Of a stretch of DNA of 64,000 nt, positions 24,101 through 35,100 are shown in pieces (the first letter of the stretch is position 1; each line of letters starts with the position of its first letter). The stretch comes from a virus, in the IMG/VR virus record IMGVR_UViG_3300007708_000003, positions 1 through 64,000 of that record, one strand, 5' to 3'. Below the pieces are notes generated by a model. That model ran no database searches. It was not told the DNA's origin and saw only the letters and a list, made by a program, of their open reading frames with translations. A program made the translations under genes and the position numbers.

Positions 24101-27100
24101 TTGATCAGTAGGTTTTACAACAGTATTTCTGTCTAACCATTTCTGCCATTTTTCTGGATCATCAATCTCATATTTAATCTTTGCATTTTGATATGCTAAC
24201 TCATATTTATTTGTGTCTTCTTCAAACTTATATAATTGATTGAACATGTCTATATACTTTTCATAATCAGGGTTTTGCAATTTTGCTTCCTGTTTAAGCT
24301 GTCTTAATTCATACTCAATCTGTTCTAGTCTATCTAAATCTTCATCACTTAAAAACTCTTCTGATGATACATCAAGACTTGCTTTTATAATTTCAATCTC
24401 ATGATATTTCTTTTGAAGTTCATTTCTGATTTCAAATGGTAACATTTTTTGAAACTCATAAAACTTTGTTTTATATGGTAAACTTGTATTATCTACAAGC
24501 CACTGTATATTAGCTTCTGTAAATACATTTCTTTCATTTATCTTATCATAGTATTCTTTTTCAAGATCTGTAAACTCTTGTGTTCCAGGTTCTTTACTTG
24601 AAAATGCAGCTTTTAAACTTTTAATTTCTTTTTGGATTTTAGCATACTGGTTTGAGAAATCTTTATAGATTCTATCATATTCATTAGAAGTAGGTTTTAC
24701 AAAATATCTTGCAGTCTTTTCTTCTTCCTGCATTGTTTCATAGTTAAAAACTTTTGTAGTTCTTTCTTCATGCATCATTTCATTAAGCTGTTGTAAAGTA
24801 TAGTTTTTTAACAACTCACCTTTTACTTTATCAAATTGCATAATAGCAAAGTCTTCCTGTACATTTTCTACAGCAATACTTTTTACATTTTTTAAGAACA
24901 TGGTGAATGCAGCAATCATTTTATCAGAGTTACCTGCAGATGCAATAAAGTTATCTAGCATCATACCATTCATAACACCATCTGGATTCATAATATCCTG
25001 TGCTCCTATGTATATACCTGATGCAGGATCTGTAACAGCATTGATATACTTTTTTAAAGAGTCTGCGTCATAGTTAAAATTTTGTCTTCCTCTAAGAGTT
25101 AGTATTTTAAATTCTAAGTCTTCAATTTGTGTTATTAAATCTTTTTGAGGCTGTGTAAGATTTTGTTGGAAACCATCTTTGTATGTTTTACTTAACATAC
25201 TTAATGTTGCATGTTTTAGTTTACTTAAAAACCCTGCAGATTTACCATCTTTTAAATCTTGTATCTTTCTTTCAAGCATCATTATTTCTATATCAAGAGG
25301 TTCCTTAGAAAGTTCTTTTACTCTTGACATTGTTTTTTCTCCAAGTGAAGCTAGTATTTTTACATTAGATTCCAAACTTACTTCAGCAAACATAGAGTTT
25401 ATAATCTCTATATTTGTTTTTAAAGCATTCATCTTTTTTACAATCTCACTGTTTTGATCCAGTTTGTTTTCAGGATTTTGCATTGCATCTCTAACAACTT
25501 GATCTAAAAGATTTACAATTTCAGACATTGATCTTGTTCTCTTAAATACTTGAGATACAACTTCAGAATGTTTTAAAAACTCACGTGTGTTAGATATAGA
25601 TTTTCTAAATTTTAATATAGCATCTGTTGCTTCTGTTAATGCATTACTGATTTCATTACTAGTAATTTCATGCACTACAGCAAAGTTGTGCATTAAGCGA
25701 TTATCAGATACAGAATGTGGCTTATTGTAGTTTTCATAAAATCCTTCTAGTGTTTTCTTTTGTTCTTCATATACACGTATAAGAGCAGGATTCTTTTTCT
25801 TATCTCTTGCATCCTGCAGTCTAGTTTGTACATCACGTATCTGTGAGTCAAACATGTTTTTAATTGTTTGAATTACTCTTTCATCTTGTTCTACAGTAGG
25901 TAAGAAGTCAAGTATTTTTACATCTTTCTTTTCTTCTTCTTCTTGTATTTCTTGACCAGTAGGTATTTCAAACTCAACAGCATTTCTAAGCTTAGTAACC
26001 TTATTACGTAGTGTACCTAGTTTGTCATCATCCATAGAAAGAAAACCTGCTACATAACCATAGTAGTCTTCAGTATCAAACATATGTACAGCTCTTCCTA
26101 ACATTTTTTTATTATCTTTATCCATCTGATAGAATAAAGCAATAATAGAAGAGTCTCCTCCTTTTTCTAATCCAGATTGTCTAAGTATGTTTTCATACAA
26201 CATCAGCTGTAAAGACCATGTGTCATATACAGTTCTTTTATAATCACTAGCTTTTAGTATATTAATAGATGCTTTTTTGGCAACAATGTCTTCAGCTTTA
26301 GTAAGAGTAGGAAAGTTTTTATTTGTCATACTCATTAATACACGTGTTACATTATCTAATTCTAACACGCCATCAATAAGAGGATCTTTGTCACCTAAAA
26401 GATTGCTTACTTTTTTAGTTTTAAAGTCATACACTTTGAACTTACCATTTGTATCTATTGCAAGTAAGTCAATTCTACCTATGATAAAACTATCTTCAGA
26501 TCTACCTTTACCAATTACAGTAAGCTCTGGTATAATAATATGTTCTGTACCTTTTAATGCAGCTATTTTTTCAACTACATCTCTTACCATATTAAACAAT
26601 TCTTTATCAGATAAGTTTTCTAACTGAAAATAATTTTCTTTATAGAATGCAGCTAAGTCATCTTCAAACAATTTATAATCTCCAACTACATCTGTAATTC
26701 TTTTATTATCTTCATTAGCTATCTTGATCACTTTATCTGCAAAGTTATGTACAAATATTCCAAATCTTTTTGTTTTTTCAAATTGAGATGTATCACCAAC
26801 AAAGTTAGAACCAATAAGATTTGTAACAGAGTTTTTATTTACTGCTACACCTTCTTTTATACTTTTATTTAAAGCTCTTTGAAAATCTTTATTAGACTCT
26901 ATAAGTCCTTTAATTGCAGCTGTTTGCGCTTTTGTATTTACTCTAGATTTTAAAACTTCTAACATTATCTGCTCTTCTTGCATTTTTTTTAAAGTAAATG
27001 CATCATTAGATTTGCGAATTTTATCATCTTCATTTACTAAGAGTGTAGCATCTAAAAGAGATTGTGCTGTAGCAGTATCAGGTATAACATCGTTATTTAA

Positions 27101-27187
27101 AGCAACAGCAGCTCTAGCAGCTGCAGTACTTTTTAAATCTGATACTAATGCATCAAACTCAGGACCAATAGGACATGATAAACTCAT
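21116..27187 (-). CDS. Giant virion-type protein (2023 residues) with a PD-(D/E)XK nuclease domain
   Basis: The N-terminal 350 residues contain a RecB/Cas4-type nuclease site: D240 in IIGRIDLLAID, D254-F-K256 in KVYDFKTKK, and the supporting QLMLYENIL helix. The middle (about 350-1250) is almost entirely charged helices, as in long coiled coils. The C-terminal part has a single strongly hydrophobic segment (AVAMAILTIASMAATQYV, about residue 1860) followed by an acidic KDDDDEE stretch. It starts one base before the nucleotidyltransferase stop and belongs to the same block as the RNA polymerase. In known crAss-like phages such giant proteins are packaged and ejected with DNA. A nuclease domain could process DNA ends or host DNA; this is inference. 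Confidence 0.75.
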   Translation of the reverse strand: MSLSCPIGPEFDALVSDLKSTAAARAAVALNNDVIPDTATAQSLLDATLLVNEDDKIRKSNDAFTLKKMQEEQIMLEVLKSRVNTKAQTAAIKGLIESNKDFQRALNKSIKEGVAVNKNSVTNLIGSNFVGDTSQFEKTKRFGIFVHNFADKVIKIANEDNKRITDVVGDYKLFEDDLAAFYKENYFQLENLSDKELFNMVRDVVEKIAALKGTEHIIIPELTVIGKGRSEDSFIIGRIDLLAIDTNGKFKVYDFKTKKVSNLLGDKDPLIDGVLELDNVTRVLMSMTNKNFPTLTKAEDIVAKKASINILKASDYKRTVYDTWSLQLMLYENILRQSGLEKGGDSSIIALFYQMDKDNKKMLGRAVHMFDTEDYYGYVAGFLSMDDDKLGTLRNKVTKLRNAVEFEIPTGQEIQEEEEKKDVKILDFLPTVEQDERVIQTIKNMFDSQIRDVQTRLQDARDKKKNPALIRVYEEQKKTLEGFYENYNKPHSVSDNRLMHNFAVVHEITSNEISNALTEATDAILKFRKSISNTREFLKHSEVVSQVFKRTRSMSEIVNLLDQVVRDAMQNPENKLDQNSEIVKKMNALKTNIEIINSMFAEVSLESNVKILASLGEKTMSRVKELSKEPLDIEIMMLERKIQDLKDGKSAGFLSKLKHATLSMLSKTYKDGFQQNLTQPQKDLITQIEDLEFKILTLRGRQNFNYDADSLKKYINAVTDPASGIYIGAQDIMNPDGVMNGMMLDNFIASAGNSDKMIAAFTMFLKNVKSIAVENVQEDFAIMQFDKVKGELLKNYTLQQLNEMMHEERTTKVFNYETMQEEEKTARYFVKPTSNEYDRIYKDFSNQYAKIQKEIKSLKAAFSSKEPGTQEFTDLEKEYYDKINERNVFTEANIQWLVDNTSLPYKTKFYEFQKMLPFEIRNELQKKYHEIEIIKASLDVSSEEFLSDEDLDRLEQIEYELRQLKQEAKLQNPDYEKYIDMFNQLYKFEEDTNKYELAYQNAKIKYEIDDPEKWQKWLDRNTVVKPTDQWYKDLSTIYDERNAILSIYYGENPVLQDLFEERKNLLAPHKVLGELKIKNLDENTILRLDQIEVEINAITNSEGKPRVKMQPEDAEMLSELNMALDKMSTMSLVKDYDLQFKSKTRNLENKYSNYINASVAYQLERDSATPERLAELEADYLKYENQFYIGEAEYKNWYESFHNITYKSIREDENYFKDNKIPKGFNYQRTVSDEMKSVYMEEKPGGRYRIKTLRTDEYYDTRTGEQLTDEQIDNFTEEELNDLVATGELEFIEGAYNKNFLKSADGIPMPKNIQEVNGVYTVIPGMENMMITDPLTGQSFPAVNPKYMQLMNNPEVFNFYNQLMNMYFKLQNKVDGRRTGYLVPGMAASTIENFSTLGITDSIRKQMDTYIDKELRTTGSQQDYIDNSYGALGDVIRLSGANQLPLTLQTTDSIGALMRYAGEAHYKAAMQEAAPVANMTIEYLEMLSENIQNKIQAKDFTYIDPVTNKKSTVDWNKRFKEINKVIEILKYEKRKFVNGQADNPEEKNRQLTKIVKQVMAYTSFVRMGFDVVNQTKNYISGNVQSFLSAGGIDDSSHYSKQNWMWAQKQFFGTFMPNYFADWGKVNDVSESTMLYRKFNPLQKEFDKYLNEASGSRERRAIGKFMNPVELGYMVQEKGDGAIGIVVMYSVLDSYKYKVFTTDTAGNKVYKKNADGTDMTVSAHEVYYQDANKLLQIRKDVEFTKEDEKFLRNIIYSEMRRAQGNYAGWDKTKFEENIIGKLVFYYRKYIIPQFLNRFGYLRPNWEGAEVTIGYWRALAKVYKAYGFVETTKYFFNFGKQGTKAINTATIGKVYTRSISHARRDAVAMAILTIASMAATQYVRRKDDDDEELGFLEGNAIRLLWGVKGETTAMFPLGGGSSEYIKNFTSLTTYTRELTAAKKLTTHALSTIMALSMQGGEEPDPEYDSELYTAIWKEAYYNRKSGAYEKGDMKLAKDFVDLTGYKNFRDMFDPNYRIDILKRNQ

Positions 27188-27188
27188 A

Positions 27189-29123
27189 TTATAAACATTT
27201 TATTTTTTCTAAAATCTCTTGATTTGTTAGGTTTGAACCTTGCAATATACTACTTATTTCTTTAGCTTGTATACCAAATTGTTCTTTACTAAGTCTAAAT
27301 GAACTTTGTCCATATAAGTAATTTACAACTTCTGGAGTTAAATTCAAACTATTAGTATCTAATTCTAAGCTGTCTACTTGTTTAGCTTCCATAATTTCTG
27401 CACCTGGTTCAGCAAAACTAAAATATCTATAACCTTTATTTGTAAACTTAAACACATCTTTAATAAATGGATCAAAGTATATAAAATCTACAAGGTCTTT
27501 TAACCTTCCCATTTTTAACTTAGCTTCATATATACCTTTCCAAGTTTTCCAGTAGTTATCAAACTCTTCTATACTGTCTTCTGATTCTTTTGTTCTTACA
27601 AAAAAGTCTACTACTGTTCCTGTTTTTTCAATATGTTTTCCTTTTTTAAATTTACCATCTATAACACCTGAAATTGTAATTGATTCACCTTTTTTATGAT
27701 CTCTACCTACAAAAGCATTTGTTATTTTAAAAGTAGGATATAAAGCTTTAAAGTTTTTATACCATGATTGTTGTTGTATAAGTGGTAAAAGTTCTTTTCT
27801 AACAAGCTCAGGCGTTAAAGCAGTGATGTTATCATTAACAATCTTTAATATCTCTTGATAGGTAGCTTCTGTTTCATGTAGTGACATTGGTATTACAATA
27901 TCAAAATCATGAAATGCCTCATCTTCAGGTCTATATGTTTTACCATATTTTCTTGTTGCTGCAGAACCAGATAATTTAGGACCAATAGTTTTATCTTTGT
28001 TAAGATATATGTTATTTAATATATTATTCATAATAGACATGGCAACAGGATCTGAGTTGACTGATTCTTCATAATCTTTTAGAACTAACTCTTGACCTTT
28101 AGGTGTAATAATCTTATCACCTACCATTTTAAATCCTCTTGTAAACTTAACATAATCTTCTTTATATATATCATCAACCATATCTAATACAAGGTCATTT
28201 AATTTGTCTATATCATATTTCTCAAATCTTTCATTATTAAAAACTTTTTCATTAAGCCAGTTTAATATTTGATTCATCAATCTGATTAATACATTTCTTT
28301 CATATATATTTCTAAATCCTCTTTTTTCAAAGTATTCTTTTGTAACATCTTCAGACAATCTTTTTGTATTAGGTGTAACACCTAAATCATTAAATGTGAT
28401 TAATGTTTGATGTATAAACTCTACAATAGCCATCTTTTTAGCAAAAGGATTTATACCTCTTTCTAATTCATTATTAGCTTTACCCATCTCTTCTGGAGTA
28501 AGGTCCATATAATCTTGTATACTATCATCTAAGTTTTCATATTTATACTGATCATGTATAGCTTGAAATCCTGACCACTGTTCTATATTAAACCACAAGT
28601 CTTTACTTAACTTGTTTTTTCTTCCTAGCATTTCATACATGATATATGCAGCTTGTTTAGGAAGTTCTATTGTTTCTTTATTACTTGCAATAGCTACAAA
28701 CTTTTGCATAACATCTACAGCTGATACAAGACTTTGAGAATTTTTAATTTTGTTTTGAGTTTGTACTTTTAAAAATTGTTCTGCATTAAACATTATATCA
28801 AAGTTCAAAGCTTCTAAAAACTTTTTAGATGCTTCAACAGGTGTATTTTGAAATTCAGTTTGTGGTATAATTGTTACTGGCTCCTGTTTTTCAATTGACT
28901 GTTCATTATTATAATATATTTCTACAAGACTTTGAGGCACATATATATTTCTATCTAACTTACCAGTTGAAGTTTTTGAAAATGTAACAACAGTATCATT
29001 AAACTTTTTGTTTACATCTGCAGCAACTTTAGTTGCATTGACAAGTGACATGTTAAATGCATCACTTGTCATCATCTCAATCTTCTTGGTAATATTCTGT
29101 TTAATTTTTATTTTACAAGGCAT
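27189..29123 (-). CDS. Nucleotidyltransferase-fold protein in the RNA polymerase cassette
   Basis: This 644-residue protein has the pattern of a polymerase-beta-like nucleotidyltransferase. G386-S387 lies in LSGSAATRKYG, D406-F-D408 in HDFDIVIP, and a third acid, D506, in GTVVDFFVR. This GS...DxD...D arrangement binds metal and nucleotide. The first 350 residues are helical with no recognised motif (FLEALNFDIMFNAEQFL, NEKVFNNERFEKY). Members of this fold adenylylate or otherwise nucleotidylate proteins, tRNA or small molecules. Lying between the giant RNA polymerase and the nuclease-bearing protein, it may be ejected into the host to modify a target, much as other phages inject modifying enzymes. 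The substrate cannot be told from the sequence. Confidence 0.68.
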   Translation of the reverse strand: MPCKIKIKQNITKKIEMMTSDAFNMSLVNATKVAADVNKKFNDTVVTFSKTSTGKLDRNIYVPQSLVEIYYNNEQSIEKQEPVTIIPQTEFQNTPVEASKKFLEALNFDIMFNAEQFLKVQTQNKIKNSQSLVSAVDVMQKFVAIASNKETIELPKQAAYIMYEMLGRKNKLSKDLWFNIEQWSGFQAIHDQYKYENLDDSIQDYMDLTPEEMGKANNELERGINPFAKKMAIVEFIHQTLITFNDLGVTPNTKRLSEDVTKEYFEKRGFRNIYERNVLIRLMNQILNWLNEKVFNNERFEKYDIDKLNDLVLDMVDDIYKEDYVKFTRGFKMVGDKIITPKGQELVLKDYEESVNSDPVAMSIMNNILNNIYLNKDKTIGPKLSGSAATRKYGKTYRPEDEAFHDFDIVIPMSLHETEATYQEILKIVNDNITALTPELVRKELLPLIQQQSWYKNFKALYPTFKITNAFVGRDHKKGESITISGVIDGKFKKGKHIEKTGTVVDFFVRTKESEDSIEEFDNYWKTWKGIYEAKLKMGRLKDLVDFIYFDPFIKDVFKFTNKGYRYFSFAEPGAEIMEAKQVDSLELDTNSLNLTPEVVNYLYGQSSFRLSKEQFGIQAKEISSILQGSNLTNQEILEKIKCL

Positions 29124-29133
29124 GACTTTTTAT

Positions 29134-32100
29134 TTAACAGGTTTCAGATGTTCTATCTATTGAAGGTAAACCTTCAGGATTATTCATTGCAAATTTATCA
29201 CTTGCTAGTTTAAGTATTGCTATTCTATTACCATTGTTTGAATCCCACTGCATTAACTTACCAGTCTTATCAGATAGTATTTGTTGTTTTTCATTTACTA
29301 CATACTTGGTATTGTCATATGTAACTACAACAGCACGCTTTTGTAATACAGCAACATTAGCAAATATCTTATATCTATCTACACCATTTTCTTTGAAGAC
29401 TTCTTTACCATCTTTATTGATAATCTTAGATCCTCTTACAGCATATATTTGTTCTTCTTTACCTTTAGGCGTATATCTAACAAGTATTTCTTTAGGTGAT
29501 TGTGATACTATTTCAGTTAAAGGTTTAGTAACATCTTCAGCAAAAACTTCTTCTTCATATAATACATCAACATATGTCTTAATAGCATTTGTTGTTCTTC
29601 TGCCTGTAGCAATTAAGTTTCTGTAAACTTGTGTTTCTTCTTGACTTAATGTACCAGGGTTAAGAGTGTCTGAGTATGATACATTCTTTTCTAACTTAGT
29701 ATAATTAGCTTTGTAACCTTGAGTATTAATACCTGTTTCAATATTATCCATAAAGTTTTCAGCAAGTGAACTGTATGGTTTTGAAAACTCTTGCGATTCT
29801 TCAACACTTTCTAGTACAAATGTTTGATTATCTATTTTAATAAATGCAGGAAACTCATATACTAATGTTTGATAGTTATACTTTACACCAAACTTTTGTG
29901 CAATTAGCTTATTAATATCATCACTAATACCATCAGTAGATTTTCTAAAATCAAAATTAAGAATATTACTTCTTGTAGATGCTTTAAAAGTTGGTCTACC
30001 ATAATTGTTAGATAATCCAAAAGTAACACCTGAAACAACGCCATCTAAATGTAATTTGATTTCACGTCTAAGAGTATCTTCATAAGCTTCTTTTGGTGTT
30101 GCAGCTTTTAACTTCATCTTCTCTTCATTTATGAATTGTGATTCATAATTGTTTTCAAAAAAATATAATCCTGGAGCTTTTAGATTAACTATGTCTTCAG
30201 AACCAAGTATAGCAATTGTGTTAAATATATTATTCAATACTTCATATGTTCCTTCTTTGTTTTCAGCTGCAATAAAACTTTGTATTACTTGTCCAAAATC
30301 TTTTACTTCATCACCTTTAAGTTTATCTGTAAAGATATTCATGAACTTTGAAACATTTTTAATGTACACAGGATCAAGGAATTGCAAATAAGAATTAGCT
30401 TTATATAACAAACCTGTTCTTGCAAGTTCATGATAAAAAAGTTTACTCATAAATAAAGGTTCTGCAGATGATAAATATTTAGCATCATTTGCAATAGTAT
30501 TTGCAAGATCACCTGCTACTTTAGATTTAGTAGTAAGTCCTATATATGATTCAGTTATTCTTCTATTATCACTTGTTAAAGCAACATTTTTAGTTTTATA
30601 TTCACGTAAGAAAGACAAGAATTTATTGTTAGGATCTTTTTCTTTTAGCTCTGCTAATTCTTCACCTAGACCATGTGTAAACCAATATCTTGCACTAAAT
30701 GCATTTCTTAAGTTATCATCATCCATATCAAGCATTAGTTGATGCATGTCATCTGCTGCTTTTCTACTACCAGGATACTCTGTTCTAAACTTATATAAAG
30801 AAAGCATAGATGTAAGTGTATTAGCAATAATAGACTTATCTTTTAAGCTTGATTTAAATAAGTTAGTAATACTTCTAAAGTAAGGACTTCTTTCTAAGAA
30901 TATTCTACTTGCTTGTTCTTGAAGATCACTTACAATTTCATATTGTACTGACCAAAGTTTATTTTTACTAAAGATTGTGTCTACTATGTCATCTTCTAAG
31001 AATAGTTGTTTAGTTTTTAATTCTACTATGTTTCTATACATGAACTCAAAAGAATTAAAATCAGGTTTAAATGACTTAATAGTATTAATCAAAGATGCTA
31101 TCTGAGATAACTGGAATGATTGCAACCCTTGTTCTTTTATCATCTGTAACAAAATAATCTTTTGTTGCACATCTGATAAAGGTGTGATTGTTTTACCTGT
31201 TATTTCAGTAGTTACTTTTTTGTTTTTAGTAACAGTTTTTTTAATATACTGCAGAGATGAAACTTTTATACCTAGGTCTTCAAGTGACAATGTGTTATTT
31301 AACCATTTGTTTTTATCTAACTCAGATGGGTTAAACTCTAGTACAATATTTTCTTTATTGATTTTAAAATTAGTAACACCACTGTTTCTAGGTATAACAC
31401 CTTGTGCTTTTAATACATCTACAGCTGTAGGATCTGAAGCAATAAGTTTTTTAATTTCAGCATTCAGTGCTCTGTATATACTTAATGACTGAATAGCTTC
31501 ACCTCTTGTAATAGCTTTAGTTGAACTTAATACTTCTTGTGTAGCATTAATAAACTCAGGTATTCTGATCATGTTAAAAATTAAGTTGTCATCTAAACCT
31601 AATGCTGTAGCAGATAGTATAAAGTTAGAATTTGCATCATTTACACCAAGAAGAGCTGGTATTGGATCATTTCCTGCATCAGCAAACATACCAATACTGT
31701 CTCCTACTTTTTGTATAACTCTGTTACCTTTTTTATCTAAAATTCCATATGCACTATGTTCAACAAGTTCATAATCTACAGGTTCTATACTACCTTCTTT
31801 ATATATAGGAATATTATACTTAAATACAACAGCATCTTCTTTAATGTTTCTTTTACCAGGTTTAGTATAAAGATTTATAAAAGAAACTGTTTTATTCATT
31901 ACAGCAGCTTTACCTAAATTTGAACCATCAGATTGACTCATTGATTTAGATGCAATTGTAGCTGCTATAGTATGATGATCATATGGTACGTTATTAGCTG
32001 TATTATTATAATCAACACCTTGATTTGTAAGTACAGCTTTGAAACTATCTGCAGATGCTTTTTGATTTGAGTATAAGTTCTTGAATACTATCTCATTAGA

Positions 32101-35100
32101 CAGTATATCCATTGCACTTGTTAAAAGGTCATTCTGATATACAGGTCTTACTGAATATCTATACTCTGGTTTTTTGTTAAATGTGTTAAGAGATGTAGGT
32201 AAATTATATTTACTAAATACTTTTAGAGTAGCTTCTGTTTTTAACAGTGTTCTATAAAATTCAAAAGCACGTTTGCTCTTATCATATAGTTCAGTTTTTG
32301 CAGTTTTAACAGCATCTATTTCAGCTTGCTTTTCTTTAATCTCAGTAAATATAGAATGCAACTGTCTTCTAGCAACATTATTATTTTTGTTTTTGTTTAG
32401 TTTTTCTTGTAGTGCATCTATACCAGATCTTAACTCATGTTTTGCATCAAACAATGGACCATATGAATCATTATAACTTTGTATAACAGCTTTGAAATCC
32501 ATCTCAGACATTTCTAAATAGTTTTCAAAATCATCTTCTGTAAAGCCATAAAGCTTCATTAAGTTTTTAGCTGCAGTGCTCATTTTATAATCATCAGACT
32601 CTGACAACTTATCAAACTCTGATCTTATAAGTGTTCTGAGATCTTTATCTTTTAACTTGTACTGCATAAATTCTAAAAATCTACCTTGCTCTTCATTAGC
32701 ATATTGACTGTAATCTCCATATAATACAGTTTCACCTTTGAAATCTTCATAAGTATTGTACATCTGAGTGTACAAAGTATCAATATCAAAATCAGAACCT
32801 GCAAGATAGTGTGCTAATTGTGGTAATATAATAGTGTTACCATGTGCAGAGTTTACAAAATCTACAACTTTAACAACAATCATTGAACGCTTGTCCTCAG
32901 TAGGAACACGTTGACCAAAAAACTTGTTAAGTTTTTCAAGATAATATTCTTTTTCTTCTGTACTTGCAAAATATGGCATTGCTACAATAGCTTCTATAGT
33001 GTATACTTTAACACCTTCGCTGTTAATTTCTACACTTACACCAAGAGGTCTTACATGATTGTTTTCATATAGATCAGGATCAGCTTCTATTACTTCTTCT
33101 CTGATTACATTGTTGTTATCATCTACTGTAACATTGTGTCCCCATGAACTTGCATGTATAAACTTGGTCCCTGTAGATTTTTCATCAGTGGCTTTACTAT
33201 ACAATGAAAAGAAGTAGTACTCTAACATCTTTCTTATTGTACCAATGTTTTGATTTATAATAGGTTCACCTTTAGCATCTGTTTTAAATAAATCTTTAAC
33301 ACTGTCTGGTGCATTTTGTGCATCAAGGTTTTCTCTTATAATATCATATATCTGACCTACAACAAGATTATTATTCTTATCTCTTAAAAATGTTTTAGCT
33401 AAATTAAATCCAGCTTCTGCACTGTCATGCATTGCTGTTTCATATCTGTTTAATGCACTTAACAAAGCATCATACTGTAAAGACTCTTCTTTAGTAAAAT
33501 CTCTACCTATAATTTCTCTCATATGCACAATATCTGCAGGAAGTAAAAGTTTTCTTTGTATAGAAATTTTAGATTCATTTTTAACTTTAGATGTTTCTAC
33601 CTGGTTATACTTCCATTCATTGCTTACCAGCTGAGAAGCTATCTCTAAGTTTACATACTCAGAGTCTTGATTCATTTCATTATAGAAATCAATAGGAAAC
33701 ATAGTAGTAGTCTTAGATGCTGTTGGATCAACAACCTGATCAACACCATCTAACTCCATACTGTTTAATAATACATGTAATTCTTTCTTACTCTTTTTTG
33801 CTTTAAAATATTTGTGAGCTTCTTTTATAAGCCTCTGATTTAATAATGCAATATCAGATATACCAGACAGCTCATTGCTTAAACGCATGTTCTGCATTAG
33901 TATTCTGTTGCTGTATATTTCAGAATATATCTGATGCAATTCATCATATGTATTTGCAATGTATTCATCTTTTTGCTCATCAGTTAAACCAGAAGGAACA
34001 ATTAATGTACTCACATCATTTCTGTCAATATAGTCTTCTGATAATTTAAAATATACTGTTCTTGAACCTGTAGCTGTCTTCTTAGGGTTCATGATAATTT
34101 TATCTTTTTTCAGTGTATTAAACTCTCTTTCTGTTATATCTCTATAATGTTTTGCAATAAGTATATCTGTTGCTTCAGGTGAAAGTTTTCCAATAGCTTC
34201 AAAACCATCCATCTGATGCATAATTGATGAATAACTTTGTCCATCAAACACATCAAACATATATGGTTTTTTACCAAAGTTTTCTGCTAATATAGCTTTT
34301 GTTGCATTATCAGTAAATGGATCATTGTTAATTTGATCTATTGAATAATACTGACCAGCTTCTACATATTCTGGATGTAAAAATACTTGAAGTTTATTAA
34401 GTGTAGCAACTTTATGAAATCCATTTTTAAAGTTATTACCTGCAATAATAAATCTTTTGTTTCTTTTAACTAACTGTACAGCACCTTTAACATTCAATGC
34501 TTCATCAGCATCAAACATTTGATTAAACATCAAGGAGTTGTGCATGTGATTAAATACTTTGTCAAAAAGAAACCCTTCAAGATTTATAGATGTAAATGCT
34601 GAACTTGGTTTATAAGTTTTAGTAGCTTCATCATAAGTCATAATTGCTTCTTTACCAGTACCTTTACCATATAAAGAAGACAAGTCTTCTAATCTAAAAC
34701 CTAATTGTATTTGCTGATCATCTGTGATAAAATCACTTGTTATCTTTTTAGTAATGTTTACTCTACCACGATCTTGTTTAAATATACGCTCATTTGTTTC
34801 TTTATTAACACCAACAATTTCTGCAGTATCAACATATTTTATTATACCTTGTTTAGCATAATTTTCTACAGCATAGTTAAACTGATCATATGCATAATCA
34901 TCCAATGTATCTAAAAACTTTTTAGTCTTGTCATCATTATATAACTCATCAAAGTTTACCTGATTAAAAGGTACACCTTGTTTAGCACTATTAATAAGTG
35001 ATTGCTTAATACTTTTATTGTTTTGAAAATACTTAGGTAACTTACTAAAGTTATATGCTCTTAAACTGTTATCTTTTTGATCTTCTACATCCGCAGTTTT

